64,000 nt of DNA, from the NCBI GenBank assembly GCA_016200135.1, contig JACQFI010000037.1:62001-126000 (forward strand), written 5' to 3'. Shown here in pieces: positions 54,355 to 62,801 of the stretch. Position numbers and translations under genes: made by a program. The DNA comes from Planctomycetota bacterium (lineage in GTDB: Bacteria; Planctomycetota; SZUA-567; H5-PLA8). The notes under the pieces were generated by a model. That model was given only the letters and a program-made list of their open reading frames with translations. It made no database searches and was not told the DNA's origin. How positions within the stretch are numbered: position 1 is the first letter of the stretch; the number at the start of each line of letters is the position of its first letter.

Positions 54355-54389
54355 CGGGAGAGGGGCGGCTTAAGGCCGCCCTTCTCCCG
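54355..54389 (+). other. hairpin between the two pilin genes
   Basis: CGGGAGAGGGGCGGCTT (54355-54371) and AAGGCCGCCCTTCTCCCG (54372-54389) form a long, nearly perfect stem. It is followed by TATCAAAAAAA, not a U-run, so full termination is unlikely; it could lower expression of the second gene or stabilise the 3' end of the first. Confidence 0.7.
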
Positions 54390-54420
54390 TATCAAAAAAA
54401 GCCGACGGGGAGATTCTGAA

Positions 54421-55014
54421 ATGAAGTGCCACCGCTCCCATTTCCGCGCCTTCACCTTAATCGAACTCATGATCGTGGTGGCGATTATCGCCATCATCGC
54501 GGCCATCGCGATCCCGAACATGATCCGTTCGCGCATGGCGGCCAACGAGTCGGCCGCGATCGCCGCATGCAAGGAGTACGCCGCCGCTCAGGACATCTAC
54601 CGGCGTACGGACTGGGACTCGGACGGCATTCTCGAGTATGCGACGTCCTTCACCGGCGGAAACAGTCTCTACACGAAGAACGCGGCCACGCCCGGCGACA
54701 TAGCGATGATCGAACAATCGTTCGCCAACGCAGAAGGGCAACCTGGGACCGCAGTGCCAAAAGCGGGATATGTATTCATGGTTCTGACGGGGCAGGGTGC
54801 AACCGCGCCCGGCGGGTCGAAGTCGTATGTGGTAGGTACGGATATGACCATCGGCTACGGCCTGAGCGCCATGCCCGCGTCGTACGACCAGACGGGCAGA
54901 AACTCCTTCCAGATCAATTCCACCGGCACGGTCTATCAGAAAGACCAGGGCAGCGGGGTGAGCACGCACCTGACCACTTACGAACCCGATACCTCCTGGA
55001 CCGTTAGCGAATAA
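54421..55014 (+). CDS. type IV pilin-like/pseudopilin protein 2
   Basis: The 197-residue paralogue has leader MKCHRSHFRA before FTLIELMIVVAIIAIIAAIA. The -1 residue is Ala instead of Gly, so cleavage by prepilin peptidase may be slow or absent. The Glu at +5 is kept. The C-terminal domain closely follows pilin 1 (DIYRRTDWDSDGILEY, SFQINSTGTVYQKDQG). GGGGAG lies about 8 bases before ATG 54421. It may be a minor subunit. Confidence 0.85.
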   Translation: MKCHRSHFRAFTLIELMIVVAIIAIIAAIAIPNMIRSRMAANESAAIAACKEYAAAQDIYRRTDWDSDGILEYATSFTGGNSLYTKNAATPGDIAMIEQSFANAEGQPGTAVPKAGYVFMVLTGQGATAPGGSKSYVVGTDMTIGYGLSAMPASYDQTGRNSFQINSTGTVYQKDQGSGVSTHLTTYEPDTSWTVSE

Positions 55015-55043
55015 GCGGCGGCCAGCGCTTCAGAACGTCGAAA

Positions 55044-55125
55044 TAAACCGTCAAGACGCCAAGGGCGCCACGACATCTCCTAAAAATGAAAAGCCATTCT
55101 TGGCGCGTTTGACGCCTGGCGGTTC
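55044..55125. repeat. dispersed inverted-repeat element, copy 3
   Basis: GAAATAAACCGTCAAGACGC-type arm (about 55040-55072) faces GGCGCGTTTGACGCCTGGCGG (about 55101-55122) with mismatches, in the 141-base gap between the pilin end and the rlmN end. It shares the GACGCC core with the elements near 45746 and 50291. Confidence 0.5.
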
Positions 55126-55155
55126 GATATTTCCGTTTTGCAATCCTGGTTTCAA

Positions 55156-56211
55156 TTAAGTGAGCTGGCGGCGGCGCAGTTGTCCGCACGCGGCGTCAAC
55201 GCTCTTGCCTTTGCTGTAGCGGATGGTCGTGGGGATGTGGGCCTTTTCAAGAACGGCCTTGAAGCGTTCCTGTGCCTCGAGGGATGGGCGTTCGAACGCG
55301 GAGCCTTCCACCGGATTGAAGGGGATCAGGTTGGCCTTGCAGGGATGGTCCTGCAGGAGGCCGGCGAGGTCGCGCGCCTGCGCCACGGAATCGTTGACGC
55401 CGGCGAGGAGCGTGTACTCGTACGTGACGATGCGGCGGGCCTTGCGCGAGAACTCGCGGACCGCGTCCATCACTTCGCGAATCGGGTGGCGCTTGGCGAC
55501 GGGAATGAGCTGCGCGCGCGTCTCGTCGTCGGGCGCATGCAGGGAGACGGCGAGTTCGAGCTGGAGGTTCTCGCCGGCCAGGCGGCGGATGCCCGGCGGG
55601 ATGCCGACGGTGGAGATGGTAATGCGGCGCGCGCCGATGCCGCAGCCTTTGGGCGGCGGGGCGTTGAGGATGCGGACGGCCTTGAGAACCTCGTCGTAGT
55701 TGTGGAGGGGCTCGCCCATGCCCATGAAGACGATATGGGTGGAGTGTGCGCGCGAGCGGCCCCACATCTGGAGGTACTGCTCGAGGATCTCGTGCGCGAG
55801 CAGATGGCGTTCGAAGCCGCCCAGGCCGGTGGCGCAGAAGACGCAGCCCATCGCGCAGCCGACTTGGCTCGAGAGGCAGCTCGTGAGGCGGTCCGGGACG
55901 CGGATCTGCACGGACTCGATGAGCGCGCCGTCGCGGGCTTTCCAGAGCCACTTGGCGGCGTCGTCGCCTTCGCTCGTGCGGACCGGTTCGAGCTCGTACA
56001 GCGGGGCGGCGACGTTCAGGCGTTCGCGCAGCTTCTTCGAGAGATTGGTGACGCCCTCGTAGGAGGCGACGCCCTTGCGCAGGAGGAATTCGCGGAGCTG
56101 CGTGGCGCGAAAGGCGGGCTCGCCCAACTGCTTGAAGAGCGCGGCGAGTTCGTCCTCGGTGAGCGCGGTGACGGGGCGCGAAGGGGCGGGTGCGGGCGGG
56201 GTGTCTTTCAT
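55156..56211 (-). CDS. rlmN: 23S rRNA (adenine(2503)-C(2))-methyltransferase
   Basis: The 351-residue radical SAM enzyme has the cluster motif CAMGCVFC (Cys119, Cys123, Cys126), the Cys in SSCLSSQVGC and the C-terminal CGQL Cys342 that matches the methyl-carrying Cys of RlmN. It methylates A2503 of 23S rRNA and A37 of some tRNAs. ATG 56211 overlaps the FkbM stop (ATGA), so translation is coupled to the glycan genes, which is an unusual neighbour set for rlmN. Confidence 0.95.
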   Translation of the reverse strand: MKDTPPAPAPSRPVTALTEDELAALFKQLGEPAFRATQLREFLLRKGVASYEGVTNLSKKLRERLNVAAPLYELEPVRTSEGDDAAKWLWKARDGALIESVQIRVPDRLTSCLSSQVGCAMGCVFCATGLGGFERHLLAHEILEQYLQMWGRSRAHSTHIVFMGMGEPLHNYDEVLKAVRILNAPPPKGCGIGARRITISTVGIPPGIRRLAGENLQLELAVSLHAPDDETRAQLIPVAKRHPIREVMDAVREFSRKARRIVTYEYTLLAGVNDSVAQARDLAGLLQDHPCKANLIPFNPVEGSAFERPSLEAQERFKAVLEKAHIPTTIRYSKGKSVDAACGQLRRRQLT

Positions 56212-57122
56212 GATGCCGATTGTACCGCTTGCGGAGCTACATGCGAGGCGGTCGCGGCAGGCCGCCGCGCCAGGAGATTGAGGTACTGCCCGGACGCGAG
56301 GGCGTTCACGAACTGCGCGGGGTCGCCGATTCGGCGCTGTTCAGCGGGGCGTTCGTCGAGCACTTCAAGCGCGAAGCCGAGGGCCTGGAGCCCGGCGAGG
56401 ACTTCCGCGGGCACGCAGCCCGCTTGACGCAGGCCGAAGGGCCAGAATTCGACCAGCATGGCGAGGTCCCGGTTCTCGGTGAGCACGCGCCGCATGCCCT
56501 GGAGCGCGATGCCTTCGGCGCCTTGGATGTCCATCTTGATAAAGTCGATGCGCGTGCCGGGCGGAAAGTAATTGTCGAGGGCGAGCATGCGCACGCGGTC
56601 CTTCAGTCTGTGGGCGCCGGAGTCGAAGACGCGGTGGTCGCCGCTGTTCGCGCCGGATTTAAAGACGAAGGTCTCGCCGCTACGCGCGCCCACCGCGGCG
56701 TGGACAGGCTCGACCTGCGCAAACGCGTTCTCGCGGATGTTGCGGCGGAGGGTTTCGAAGTTGCCGCGATCGGCCTCGAAGGCATAAACGCGGCCGTCTT
56801 CACCCACCAAGTGCGCGAGCTGGAGCGTGTGCAGGCCGATATTGGAGCCAATGTCCAGGGCCTGCATTCCCGGGCGGCACAGCTCCGCGAGTAGGGCCGA
56901 CTCGGCGGCCTCGAGGCCGAAGAGTTTCCAGAGCCAGAGCGCGACGAAGCGGTCAAAGGTGTGCGCGTACATGGCACGATAGTTCACGACCACGGGCATG
57001 CGCTCGAACGGCAGGGGGAGCCGGTTGAGCGCGGCGAGCAGTCCCTGCAGCGCCTTGCTCTCTTCGAAGCGGTGCCCGAGGCGCTCGATGGGCGAGGGCG
57101 CGGTCTCCTGCGCGGAGCTCAT
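56208..57122 (-). CDS. FkbM-family methyltransferase
   Basis: The 304-residue protein has the SAM-binding motif ALDIGSNIGLHTLQLAHLVG, the acidic strand RVYAFEADRGNFETLRRNI, and the FkbM core DFIKMDIQGAEGIALQGMRR. FkbM-type enzymes O-methylate sugars or polyketides. The frame is open far upstream, but the ATG at 57122 overlaps the stop of the preceding gene by 4 bases (ATGA), which fixes the start. It probably methylates a surface-glycan sugar. Confidence 0.85.
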   Translation of the reverse strand: MSSAQETAPSPIERLGHRFEESKALQGLLAALNRLPLPFERMPVVVNYRAMYAHTFDRFVALWLWKLFGLEAAESALLAELCRPGMQALDIGSNIGLHTLQLAHLVGEDGRVYAFEADRGNFETLRRNIRENAFAQVEPVHAAVGARSGETFVFKSGANSGDHRVFDSGAHRLKDRVRMLALDNYFPPGTRIDFIKMDIQGAEGIALQGMRRVLTENRDLAMLVEFWPFGLRQAGCVPAEVLAGLQALGFALEVLDERPAEQRRIGDPAQFVNALASGQYLNLLARRPAATASHVAPQAVQSAS

Positions 57123-59035
57123 GGCGCGCCCGCCTGGCCCGGCGCGGCACCGCTTTGCAGCGCGTCCAGCAGCTTGCGGGCTTCGTGGCCGAGAACCGGA
57201 TGGTTGAGCAGGCGCTGCGCTTCGGCGCGGGCTTTTTCCTTCTGGCCGGAGTCGAGCCACCCGCGCAGGCGGTTGTGGAGCAGCTCGGGATCGTCGGGCG
57301 CGAGTTGCAGGCCCTTTTCGAGCAGGGCCAGGGCCTCGTCGGAACGGCCCTGGGCGAAGTCGTCCGTGGCGAGGAATTTGAGCGCGTAGAGCTTGGCGCC
57401 GCGTTCGAGGATGCGTTCCTCGCGCGGGGCATTCCAGACTTCCTCGAACTGGCGCCGCGCTTCCCTGCGGTGGCCGGAAGTCAGCAGCAGCGAAGCGAAC
57501 TCGTTGCGGTAGTGCAGCGCCCAAAGCAGGCGGTCGTAGTCGTCGCATTGCGTGGCGCGGGCGTGGGCCTTGAGCGCGAGGTCGAGCATCTCCTGGCGGC
57601 GCACGTCGTCGCGTTCCTCGCGTGAAGAGTGGAAGAGACGGCTAGCCAGGTAGACGTGGCCGAAGGCGGTCTGCGGCTGCTTGTAAGCGGCGTCGGCGAA
57701 GAGCTGGATCTCGTCCTGCCAGTCGCACGAACGGGAAACCGCGAGCGCGAGCAGCACTGCCGCCAGGGCCGCGACGGGTATGAGCAGATTGTCGGAGCGG
57801 GCGCGGAACTTGGCCAGGAGCGCCCAGGCCACTTCCACGAGCAGAAAACCAAAGGCAGGCAGGCTGGCATAAAGATAGCGGTCCTGGATCAGCCAGGAGG
57901 TCGTCGCGACCGGGTTGAGGACCGGAGCGAGACCCGCGGCGAACCAGACGGCATAAAAGACGAGCCTGCGCCAGGGCACGCCGAGCTTCCACGCGGCGTA
58001 GAAGAACGCGAGGATGCCGGCCCAGCCGCCGAGGATCACGCCCCATACCGGACCAGACGCGGGCACGTGATAGAAAGCGCTCAAGTTGACCGGAAAGAGA
58101 CACAGGCCGAGATAGCGGACATAGAGGTAGGCGGTGGCGAAGAGTGGATTCAATCCCCCGGTCCAAATCGGCGGCATCAGGTAATCACTGTGCGATTTTC
58201 CGGTGACGTAGAGCGTCAGAAGAACGGGCAGAAAAAGAATGGCCCCGCGCGCGGCGCGGCGGGGCCAGGGGGCATGCCGCAGCAGCAGGAAATCGCAGGC
58301 GACCAGCACCGGCCACCAACTGACGCCCGAGGCCTTGCAGAGCTGCGCGCATAACAAGAGGAGAAACGTCGCGCCGACGCGCGGCCACGAAGGTTCGAGG
58401 AAGCCGGGTTCCTGCGGAGCCGCTGCTTGGGCGGGCTCGCCGGGGAACTCCCAGGTCCAGGTCTCCGCATCGGCGCCGGTGTAGACATACAGCGCCCAGA
58501 GTCCGAAGAGCGCGGGGAGGACGTTGTTTCGTTCGATGATCCAGCAGACGCTCTCGCAGTCGGTGGGGTGGAAGAGAAAGATCAGCGCCGCGCCGAGGGC
58601 GAGTTCGAAGCGCCGGGTCAGGCGCAGGCCGAATTTCAGGACCAACCAGGCGCAGAGCCCATGATAGATGCCGGACATGCCGCGCATGGCCCATGGCGCG
58701 AAGCTGTCCGCGCCCGCGCCTTTGCCGCCGAAGAGCGCGTGATCGAGGGCCGTGGAGAGCAGCGCGAGCGGCGACCAATGCGCGGTCTCGAGGCCCGCGG
58801 TGGGAATCTTGCCGAAAGGCAGAAAGAGCTGCGTCCAGAAGTAGCCCCAGCCGTGGACGACGAGGGGGTTCTGCGTCGTGATCCAGTTGTCGTCGTAGGA
58901 GAGGAAGAGCTTGGCGTCGAGCGCGCCGAGCGCGGGCACGACGCCCAGCATCATAAAGAGCAGTACGCCCGGCCACGCGCGCGCGAGGCAGCGCTCGAGC
59001 CAGACGGAGACGGGGCCCTGTTGGGTGTCGTTCAT
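57119..59035 (-). CDS. TMTC-like membrane mannosyltransferase with TPR tail
   Basis: The 638-residue protein has many membrane helices and the TMTC/DUF1736 features: DDNWITTQNPLVV near the N-terminus, W-rich loops, FHPTDCESVCWIIERNNVLP with the conserved HP, and a soluble C-terminal TPR segment (LLEKGLQLAPDDPELLHN). Animal TMTC proteins are O-mannosyltransferases of lipid-linked mannose; here it may transfer sugars to exported proteins or glycans. Both ends overlap neighbours by ATGA. Start ATG 59035 (MNDTQQGPVSVWL) is fixed by the overlap. Confidence 0.8.
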   Translation of the reverse strand: MNDTQQGPVSVWLERCLARAWPGVLLFMMLGVVPALGALDAKLFLSYDDNWITTQNPLVVHGWGYFWTQLFLPFGKIPTAGLETAHWSPLALLSTALDHALFGGKGAGADSFAPWAMRGMSGIYHGLCAWLVLKFGLRLTRRFELALGAALIFLFHPTDCESVCWIIERNNVLPALFGLWALYVYTGADAETWTWEFPGEPAQAAAPQEPGFLEPSWPRVGATFLLLLCAQLCKASGVSWWPVLVACDFLLLRHAPWPRRAARGAILFLPVLLTLYVTGKSHSDYLMPPIWTGGLNPLFATAYLYVRYLGLCLFPVNLSAFYHVPASGPVWGVILGGWAGILAFFYAAWKLGVPWRRLVFYAVWFAAGLAPVLNPVATTSWLIQDRYLYASLPAFGFLLVEVAWALLAKFRARSDNLLIPVAALAAVLLALAVSRSCDWQDEIQLFADAAYKQPQTAFGHVYLASRLFHSSREERDDVRRQEMLDLALKAHARATQCDDYDRLLWALHYRNEFASLLLTSGHRREARRQFEEVWNAPREERILERGAKLYALKFLATDDFAQGRSDEALALLEKGLQLAPDDPELLHNRLRGWLDSGQKEKARAEAQRLLNHPVLGHEARKLLDALQSGAAPGQAGAP

Positions 59036-59856
59036 GGCGAAGACGCGGAGACCGAGGAGCTTTTGGCGGCGGGCGGGCGCGCAGCTTCGGGCTCCGGCGC
59101 GCCGGTCTTTTCGAGCACGATTAGGATGCGCATGCCGGTGAGCCACGAACCGAACGGGCGCGTGAGGACGCGTTCGACGGAATGCAGCGGCCCGAGCAGC
59201 GGGCCGGGCACCAGGCAGACGCTGCTGTAGCCGCCGGTGGCCGGGTAGATGAAGAAGTCGGAGTATTCGAGCTTCGTGAGCTTCAAGCCCGGGACGCGCT
59301 TGAGCGTTTCCGGGAGGCCGCGACCGAAGAGCACGGCCGCGATGCCCATGTTAGCGAACATGAAGCCCTCGTTGGCGGGCTCGGGCGTGTCGTCTTCGGC
59401 GAAGACGTCCTGACGGAGATCGACGGGCTCGAAGTGGAAGAGTTTCCAGACGAGCCGTGCCCAAGGCGTGGCGGCCGGTTCGAAGAGGACGATGCGCCCG
59501 CCGGGTTTGAGGGCGCGTTCGGCCGCGCGCAGGAAACGCAGGGGGCGCGGGAGGTGGTGGAGGCAATCGACGAGCACGAAGTTGCCGACCTCACCGGGCG
59601 CGAAGGGCATCTGGCGCGCATCCACGACCTTCTCGATCCAGTTGCCGCAGACGATGGCGTCGGTGGCGACGGTCGCGGGGAAGAACCGTTTGAAGTTCCC
59701 GCAGCCCGAGCCGATCTCGACCACGGGCCGCTGCGGCGAGAGCTCCGCGACGATGCGCCCGAACCAGCGGTGGTAGAGCGCACGGAGCGCGGGCTTGCGC
59801 GCCCAGCGCTCCTTCATGAAGTCGAGGACCTCGGTGTAATTGGTGAAGTGTTTCAT
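59032..59856 (-). CDS. class I SAM-dependent methyltransferase
   Basis: The 274-residue protein has SAM motif I VVEIGSGCGNFKRF, motif II-like DARQMPFAPGEVGNFVLVD and the ALKPGGRIVLFEP post-motif. It methylates an unknown small molecule, most likely a glycan sugar given the neighbours. Its stop overlaps the TMTC-like start by ATGA. It is preceded by the methyltransferase-GT2 fusion 55 bases upstream. Confidence 0.85.
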   Translation of the reverse strand: MKHFTNYTEVLDFMKERWARKPALRALYHRWFGRIVAELSPQRPVVEIGSGCGNFKRFFPATVATDAIVCGNWIEKVVDARQMPFAPGEVGNFVLVDCLHHLPRPLRFLRAAERALKPGGRIVLFEPAATPWARLVWKLFHFEPVDLRQDVFAEDDTPEPANEGFMFANMGIAAVLFGRGLPETLKRVPGLKLTKLEYSDFFIYPATGGYSSVCLVPGPLLGPLHSVERVLTRPFGSWLTGMRILIVLEKTGAPEPEAARPPAAKSSSVSASSP

Positions 59857-59911
59857 GCGGCCGTCGCCCAGTGGAACGGAAGATCGCGGAGCAGCGTCCG
59901 CGTCGTCCGCT

Positions 59912-61447
59912 CTAGTGGCACTTTAGCCTCCGGAAGGCGTAGAAGCACATCCGCAGCAGCAGCCAACCATGGCGGAAGCGGCTGATGTTCGTCGTGCCGT
60001 ACGTGCGGTCGCGGTAGCGGATGGGCAGGTCCTGGACCTTCAGGTTCAGTTTGGCGGCGCCGAAGAGCAGGTCGAAGTCGCCGAAGGGATCGAAGTCGCC
60101 GAAGTACCTTCGGCCCGCGATGATCTTCTCGTAGTCGGCCTTCGTGAGCACCTTGGTTCCGCAGAGCGTGTCTTTGACTTGCTGTTCGATGAGGAACGTG
60201 AAGGCCATGCCGAAGAACTTGTTCGCGCAGAGGTTCAGGAAGCGCATGGCCTTCTCTTCCATCGGATAGACCAGGCGCGACCCGTTGACGAACTCGACGC
60301 GGCCCGTGGCGAGGGCTTCGTAGAAGTGCGGCAGGTCCTCGGGTGCGACGGTGATGTCGGCATCGAGGATCATGAGCACTTCGCCGGAGGCCTTGCTGAA
60401 GCCGAGGCGCACAGCGTCGCCCTTGCCCTTGCCGGACTGCTTGTAGACCTGGATGCCCATCTCGGGGTGCTTGTCGCGGGCCTCGAGGCAGCGCGCATAG
60501 GTGTCGTCGGTGCTGTTGCCTTCGACGAAGATCAGTTCGGTGCGCGCGCCCATGTGCGGCAGGCGCTCGACGATCTGCGCGATGTTGCCGGCCTCGTTGC
60601 GGCACGGCACGACGACCGTGACCACGGGCGGTTCTTTAAAGGCCGGCGCCGGGAACCGTGCGACCATGAAGTTGCTCACGCAGAGCGAGCGGAAGGGCCA
60701 AAGCGAGGCGAGGAAGCGGTTGCAGAAACGGCTGACGAGCGGGAAGCGTTTGGGCATCAGGATGCGGTGGTAACGCCGGACGACCTCGAAGCCCCGCAGG
60801 GCGAGCAGGCCTGCCACGTCGTCGGGCGTAACCCAACTGATCGCGGGGTGGCGCGTCTTTAAATGGAGCGTTTCGGCGAGGTTGAAGAACGGCTGCCAGA
60901 CGCGGCTGTGGAAGTTCATGATCAGCCGCGTGCGCGGGTGGCTGACGGCCTTGAGGCTCTCGAAGACCGCCGCGATGTCGTAGAGGAAGCCGAGCACGTC
61001 GGAGAGGACGATGTAGTCGAAGGTCGCGCCTTGCGCGTCTTTGCAGAAGTCTTCGATGGAGCCGGCCACGAAGCGCAGATTCTTGCCGGGAAACTTTTCC
61101 TTTGCGCGGCGGATCATCTGTTCGCTGAGGTCCACGCCGACGCCTTGCGCGGGTTCCAGCGCGGCCAGGAGTTCGCCGAGGCCGCAGCCGACTTCAAGCA
61201 CGCGCGCGCCGGGCGGGACGACGAAGCGGTACTGGCGCTCGAGCTCCAGGTAATAGCCGAGGTTGCGGCGCCGCCACTTCTCGCGCTCGGGCGCGAGGGC
61301 GTCGAAGTACGCGCGGTAATGCGCGTTGCAGGAGGCCAGGTCCGCGGGACGGAAGGCGCGGTCCGCGTGCGCTTTCGCGGCGGCTTGCGGTTCCACTGTG
61401 GTTGGCTCGGCGCTCACGTCTTGAATGTTCCCATCGTTTGCTGACAC
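59912..61447 (-). CDS. methyltransferase-glycosyltransferase family 2 fusion
   Basis: The 511-residue protein has an N-terminal class I methyltransferase (~1-250: VLEVGCGLGELLAALEPAQG, YIVLSDVLGFLYDIAAVF) joined to a C-terminal GT2 domain (~270-511: VVTVVVPCRNEAGNIAQIVE, ELIFVEGNSTDDTYAR, with the metal-binding LILDADITV). One enzyme could methylate and another transfer the sugar, or both act on one lipid-linked sugar. Start GTG 61447 has no clear ribosome-binding site. The gene order after it is MT, TMTC, FkbM, rlmN. Confidence 0.85.
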   Translation of the reverse strand: MSANDGNIQDVSAEPTTVEPQAAAKAHADRAFRPADLASCNAHYRAYFDALAPEREKWRRRNLGYYLELERQYRFVVPPGARVLEVGCGLGELLAALEPAQGVGVDLSEQMIRRAKEKFPGKNLRFVAGSIEDFCKDAQGATFDYIVLSDVLGFLYDIAAVFESLKAVSHPRTRLIMNFHSRVWQPFFNLAETLHLKTRHPAISWVTPDDVAGLLALRGFEVVRRYHRILMPKRFPLVSRFCNRFLASLWPFRSLCVSNFMVARFPAPAFKEPPVVTVVVPCRNEAGNIAQIVERLPHMGARTELIFVEGNSTDDTYARCLEARDKHPEMGIQVYKQSGKGKGDAVRLGFSKASGEVLMILDADITVAPEDLPHFYEALATGRVEFVNGSRLVYPMEEKAMRFLNLCANKFFGMAFTFLIEQQVKDTLCGTKVLTKADYEKIIAGRRYFGDFDPFGDFDLLFGAAKLNLKVQDLPIRYRDRTYGTTNISRFRHGWLLLRMCFYAFRRLKCH

Positions 61448-61464
61448 GGGTTCACACAGTCAAT

Positions 61465-61494
61465 TCTATAGATTCGTTCGGATATGACCAGCAA
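61465..61494 (-). promoter_or_regulatory. candidate promoter of the glycan operon
   Basis: On the minus strand TTGCTG (61494-61489) and TATAGA (61470-61465) are 18 bases apart, about 20 bases before the GTG start. The match to the consensus is modest. Confidence 0.3.
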
Positions 61495-61526
61495 CGCAAA
61501 GCAATAACGCACTTTCGGTGAGATTC

Positions 61527-61555
61527 TTGTTGAATACCTATCATTAACCTATATT
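61527..61555 (+). promoter_or_regulatory. promoter of the Y-family polymerase gene
   Basis: TTGTTG (61527-61532) and TATATT (61550-61555) are separated by 17 bases. Another TATAAAT follows at 61559-61565. The leader carries GGGGAGG (61574-61580) before ATG 61589. I see no clear LexA-type box. Confidence 0.5.
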
Positions 61556-61588
61556 TGGTATAAATTAGGAACCGGGGAGGGATAGGCT

Positions 61589-62800
61589 ATGCCACTTTCA
61601 ACGCTCTTTCTCGATCTCAACTCGTACTTTGCCTCCGTGGAACAACAACTGCAGCCGCACCTACGCGGCAAGCCGGTGGCCGTGGTCCCCGTGGATACGG
61701 ACTACACGTGTTGCATCGCCGCGAGCTACGAGGCCAAGCGTTTTGGCATCAAGACGGGCACGGGCGTGCGCGAGGCCAAAGCGCTGTGCCCCGAGTTGCG
61801 CGTGGTGGTCGCGCGGACGGAGCGGTACGTCGAGATGCATCACACGATTTGCGCCGCCGTCGAGGCGTGCCTGCCGGTGCAGGGCGTGCTCTCGATCGAC
61901 GAACTTTTTTGCCGCTTGGGCGCGCGCGAGCAGAACCTGGAAGCGGGCCAGGCGCTGGCCCGCCGGGTGAAGCAGGCGATCTATCGCCAGGCGGGCGAAT
62001 GCCTGCGCTGCTCGATCGGGCTGGCGCCGAACCGTTTTCTGGCCAAGGTGGCGTCGGACATGCAGAAACCGGACGGGCTGGTGGCGCTGCAAGAACACGA
62101 GCTGCCACAACGCCTGTTCGCGCTCCAACTGACGGACCTTCCGGGCATCGGCCCGCGCATGGAGGCGCGCCTGCGGGGGCAGGGCGTTCACAGCGTGGAA
62201 GAGCTGTGCAAGAGATCGGAAGGCGAGATGGAGCGGCTGTGGCGCGGCATCGTGGGCCGGCGCTGGTGGCATGTGCTGCGCGGGCAGGAGATCTACGAAG
62301 CGCCCACGAGACGGCGCTCGGTGGGGCACCAGCACGTCCTGCCGCCGGAGCTACGGGAGCCGGAGCAGGCGCGCGGGGTGCTGGTCCGGCTCTTGAGCAA
62401 GGCCGCGGCGCGCGCACGGCATCTGGGCTGCCGTGCGGGCGGCATGGCGGTCTGGATGCGCTACGTGGACGGGCGGGTCTGGAACGAGCAGGCGGGGCTG
62501 GGCCAATGCCGGAACACGCTCGACATGGCGCGCGCGTTCGCGGACCTCTGGCCGCGGCGTTTCAAGGGCGCGCCGTTGATGGTGGGCGTCACGCTCTACA
62601 ACTTGAGCCCGGACCGCGGCGTGCCCGAGGCGCTGTTTTTCGAGGAACGGAAGCGCGAGCGGCTGGCGCGCGCGGTGGACGGCGTAAACGCGCGCCACGG
62701 CGCGAACGCGCTCTATCTGGCCGCGATGCATAGCGCGCGGGACAGCGCGCCCGCGCGCATCGCGTTCAGCAGCATTCCCGACCTGACGCTGAATGTATGA
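61589..62800 (+). CDS. Y-family DNA polymerase (DinB/UmuC type)
   Basis: The 403-residue protein has the catalytic acidic residues: Asp9 in FLDLNSYFA and Asp104/Glu105 in LSIDELF. A fingers/palm region follows with SIGLAPNRFLAKVASDMQKP, then a helix-hairpin-helix (LTDLPGIGPRMEARLRGQG) and a little-finger-like C-terminus. It should do error-prone bypass synthesis. The N-terminal sequence is not typical DinB, so the exact subfamily is not assigned. GGGGAGG sits 8 bases before ATG 61589. Confidence 0.9.
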   Translation: MPLSTLFLDLNSYFASVEQQLQPHLRGKPVAVVPVDTDYTCCIAASYEAKRFGIKTGTGVREAKALCPELRVVVARTERYVEMHHTICAAVEACLPVQGVLSIDELFCRLGAREQNLEAGQALARRVKQAIYRQAGECLRCSIGLAPNRFLAKVASDMQKPDGLVALQEHELPQRLFALQLTDLPGIGPRMEARLRGQGVHSVEELCKRSEGEMERLWRGIVGRRWWHVLRGQEIYEAPTRRRSVGHQHVLPPELREPEQARGVLVRLLSKAAARARHLGCRAGGMAVWMRYVDGRVWNEQAGLGQCRNTLDMARAFADLWPRRFKGAPLMVGVTLYNLSPDRGVPEALFFEERKRERLARAVDGVNARHGANALYLAAMHSARDSAPARIAFSSIPDLTLNV

Positions 62801-62801
62801 G

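Noticed and set aside
56208..57548. Longer FkbM protein of about 446 residues
   Set aside because: The first ~140 codons lie inside the TMTC-like gene in another frame and the ATGA overlap at 57119-57122 marks the true start.
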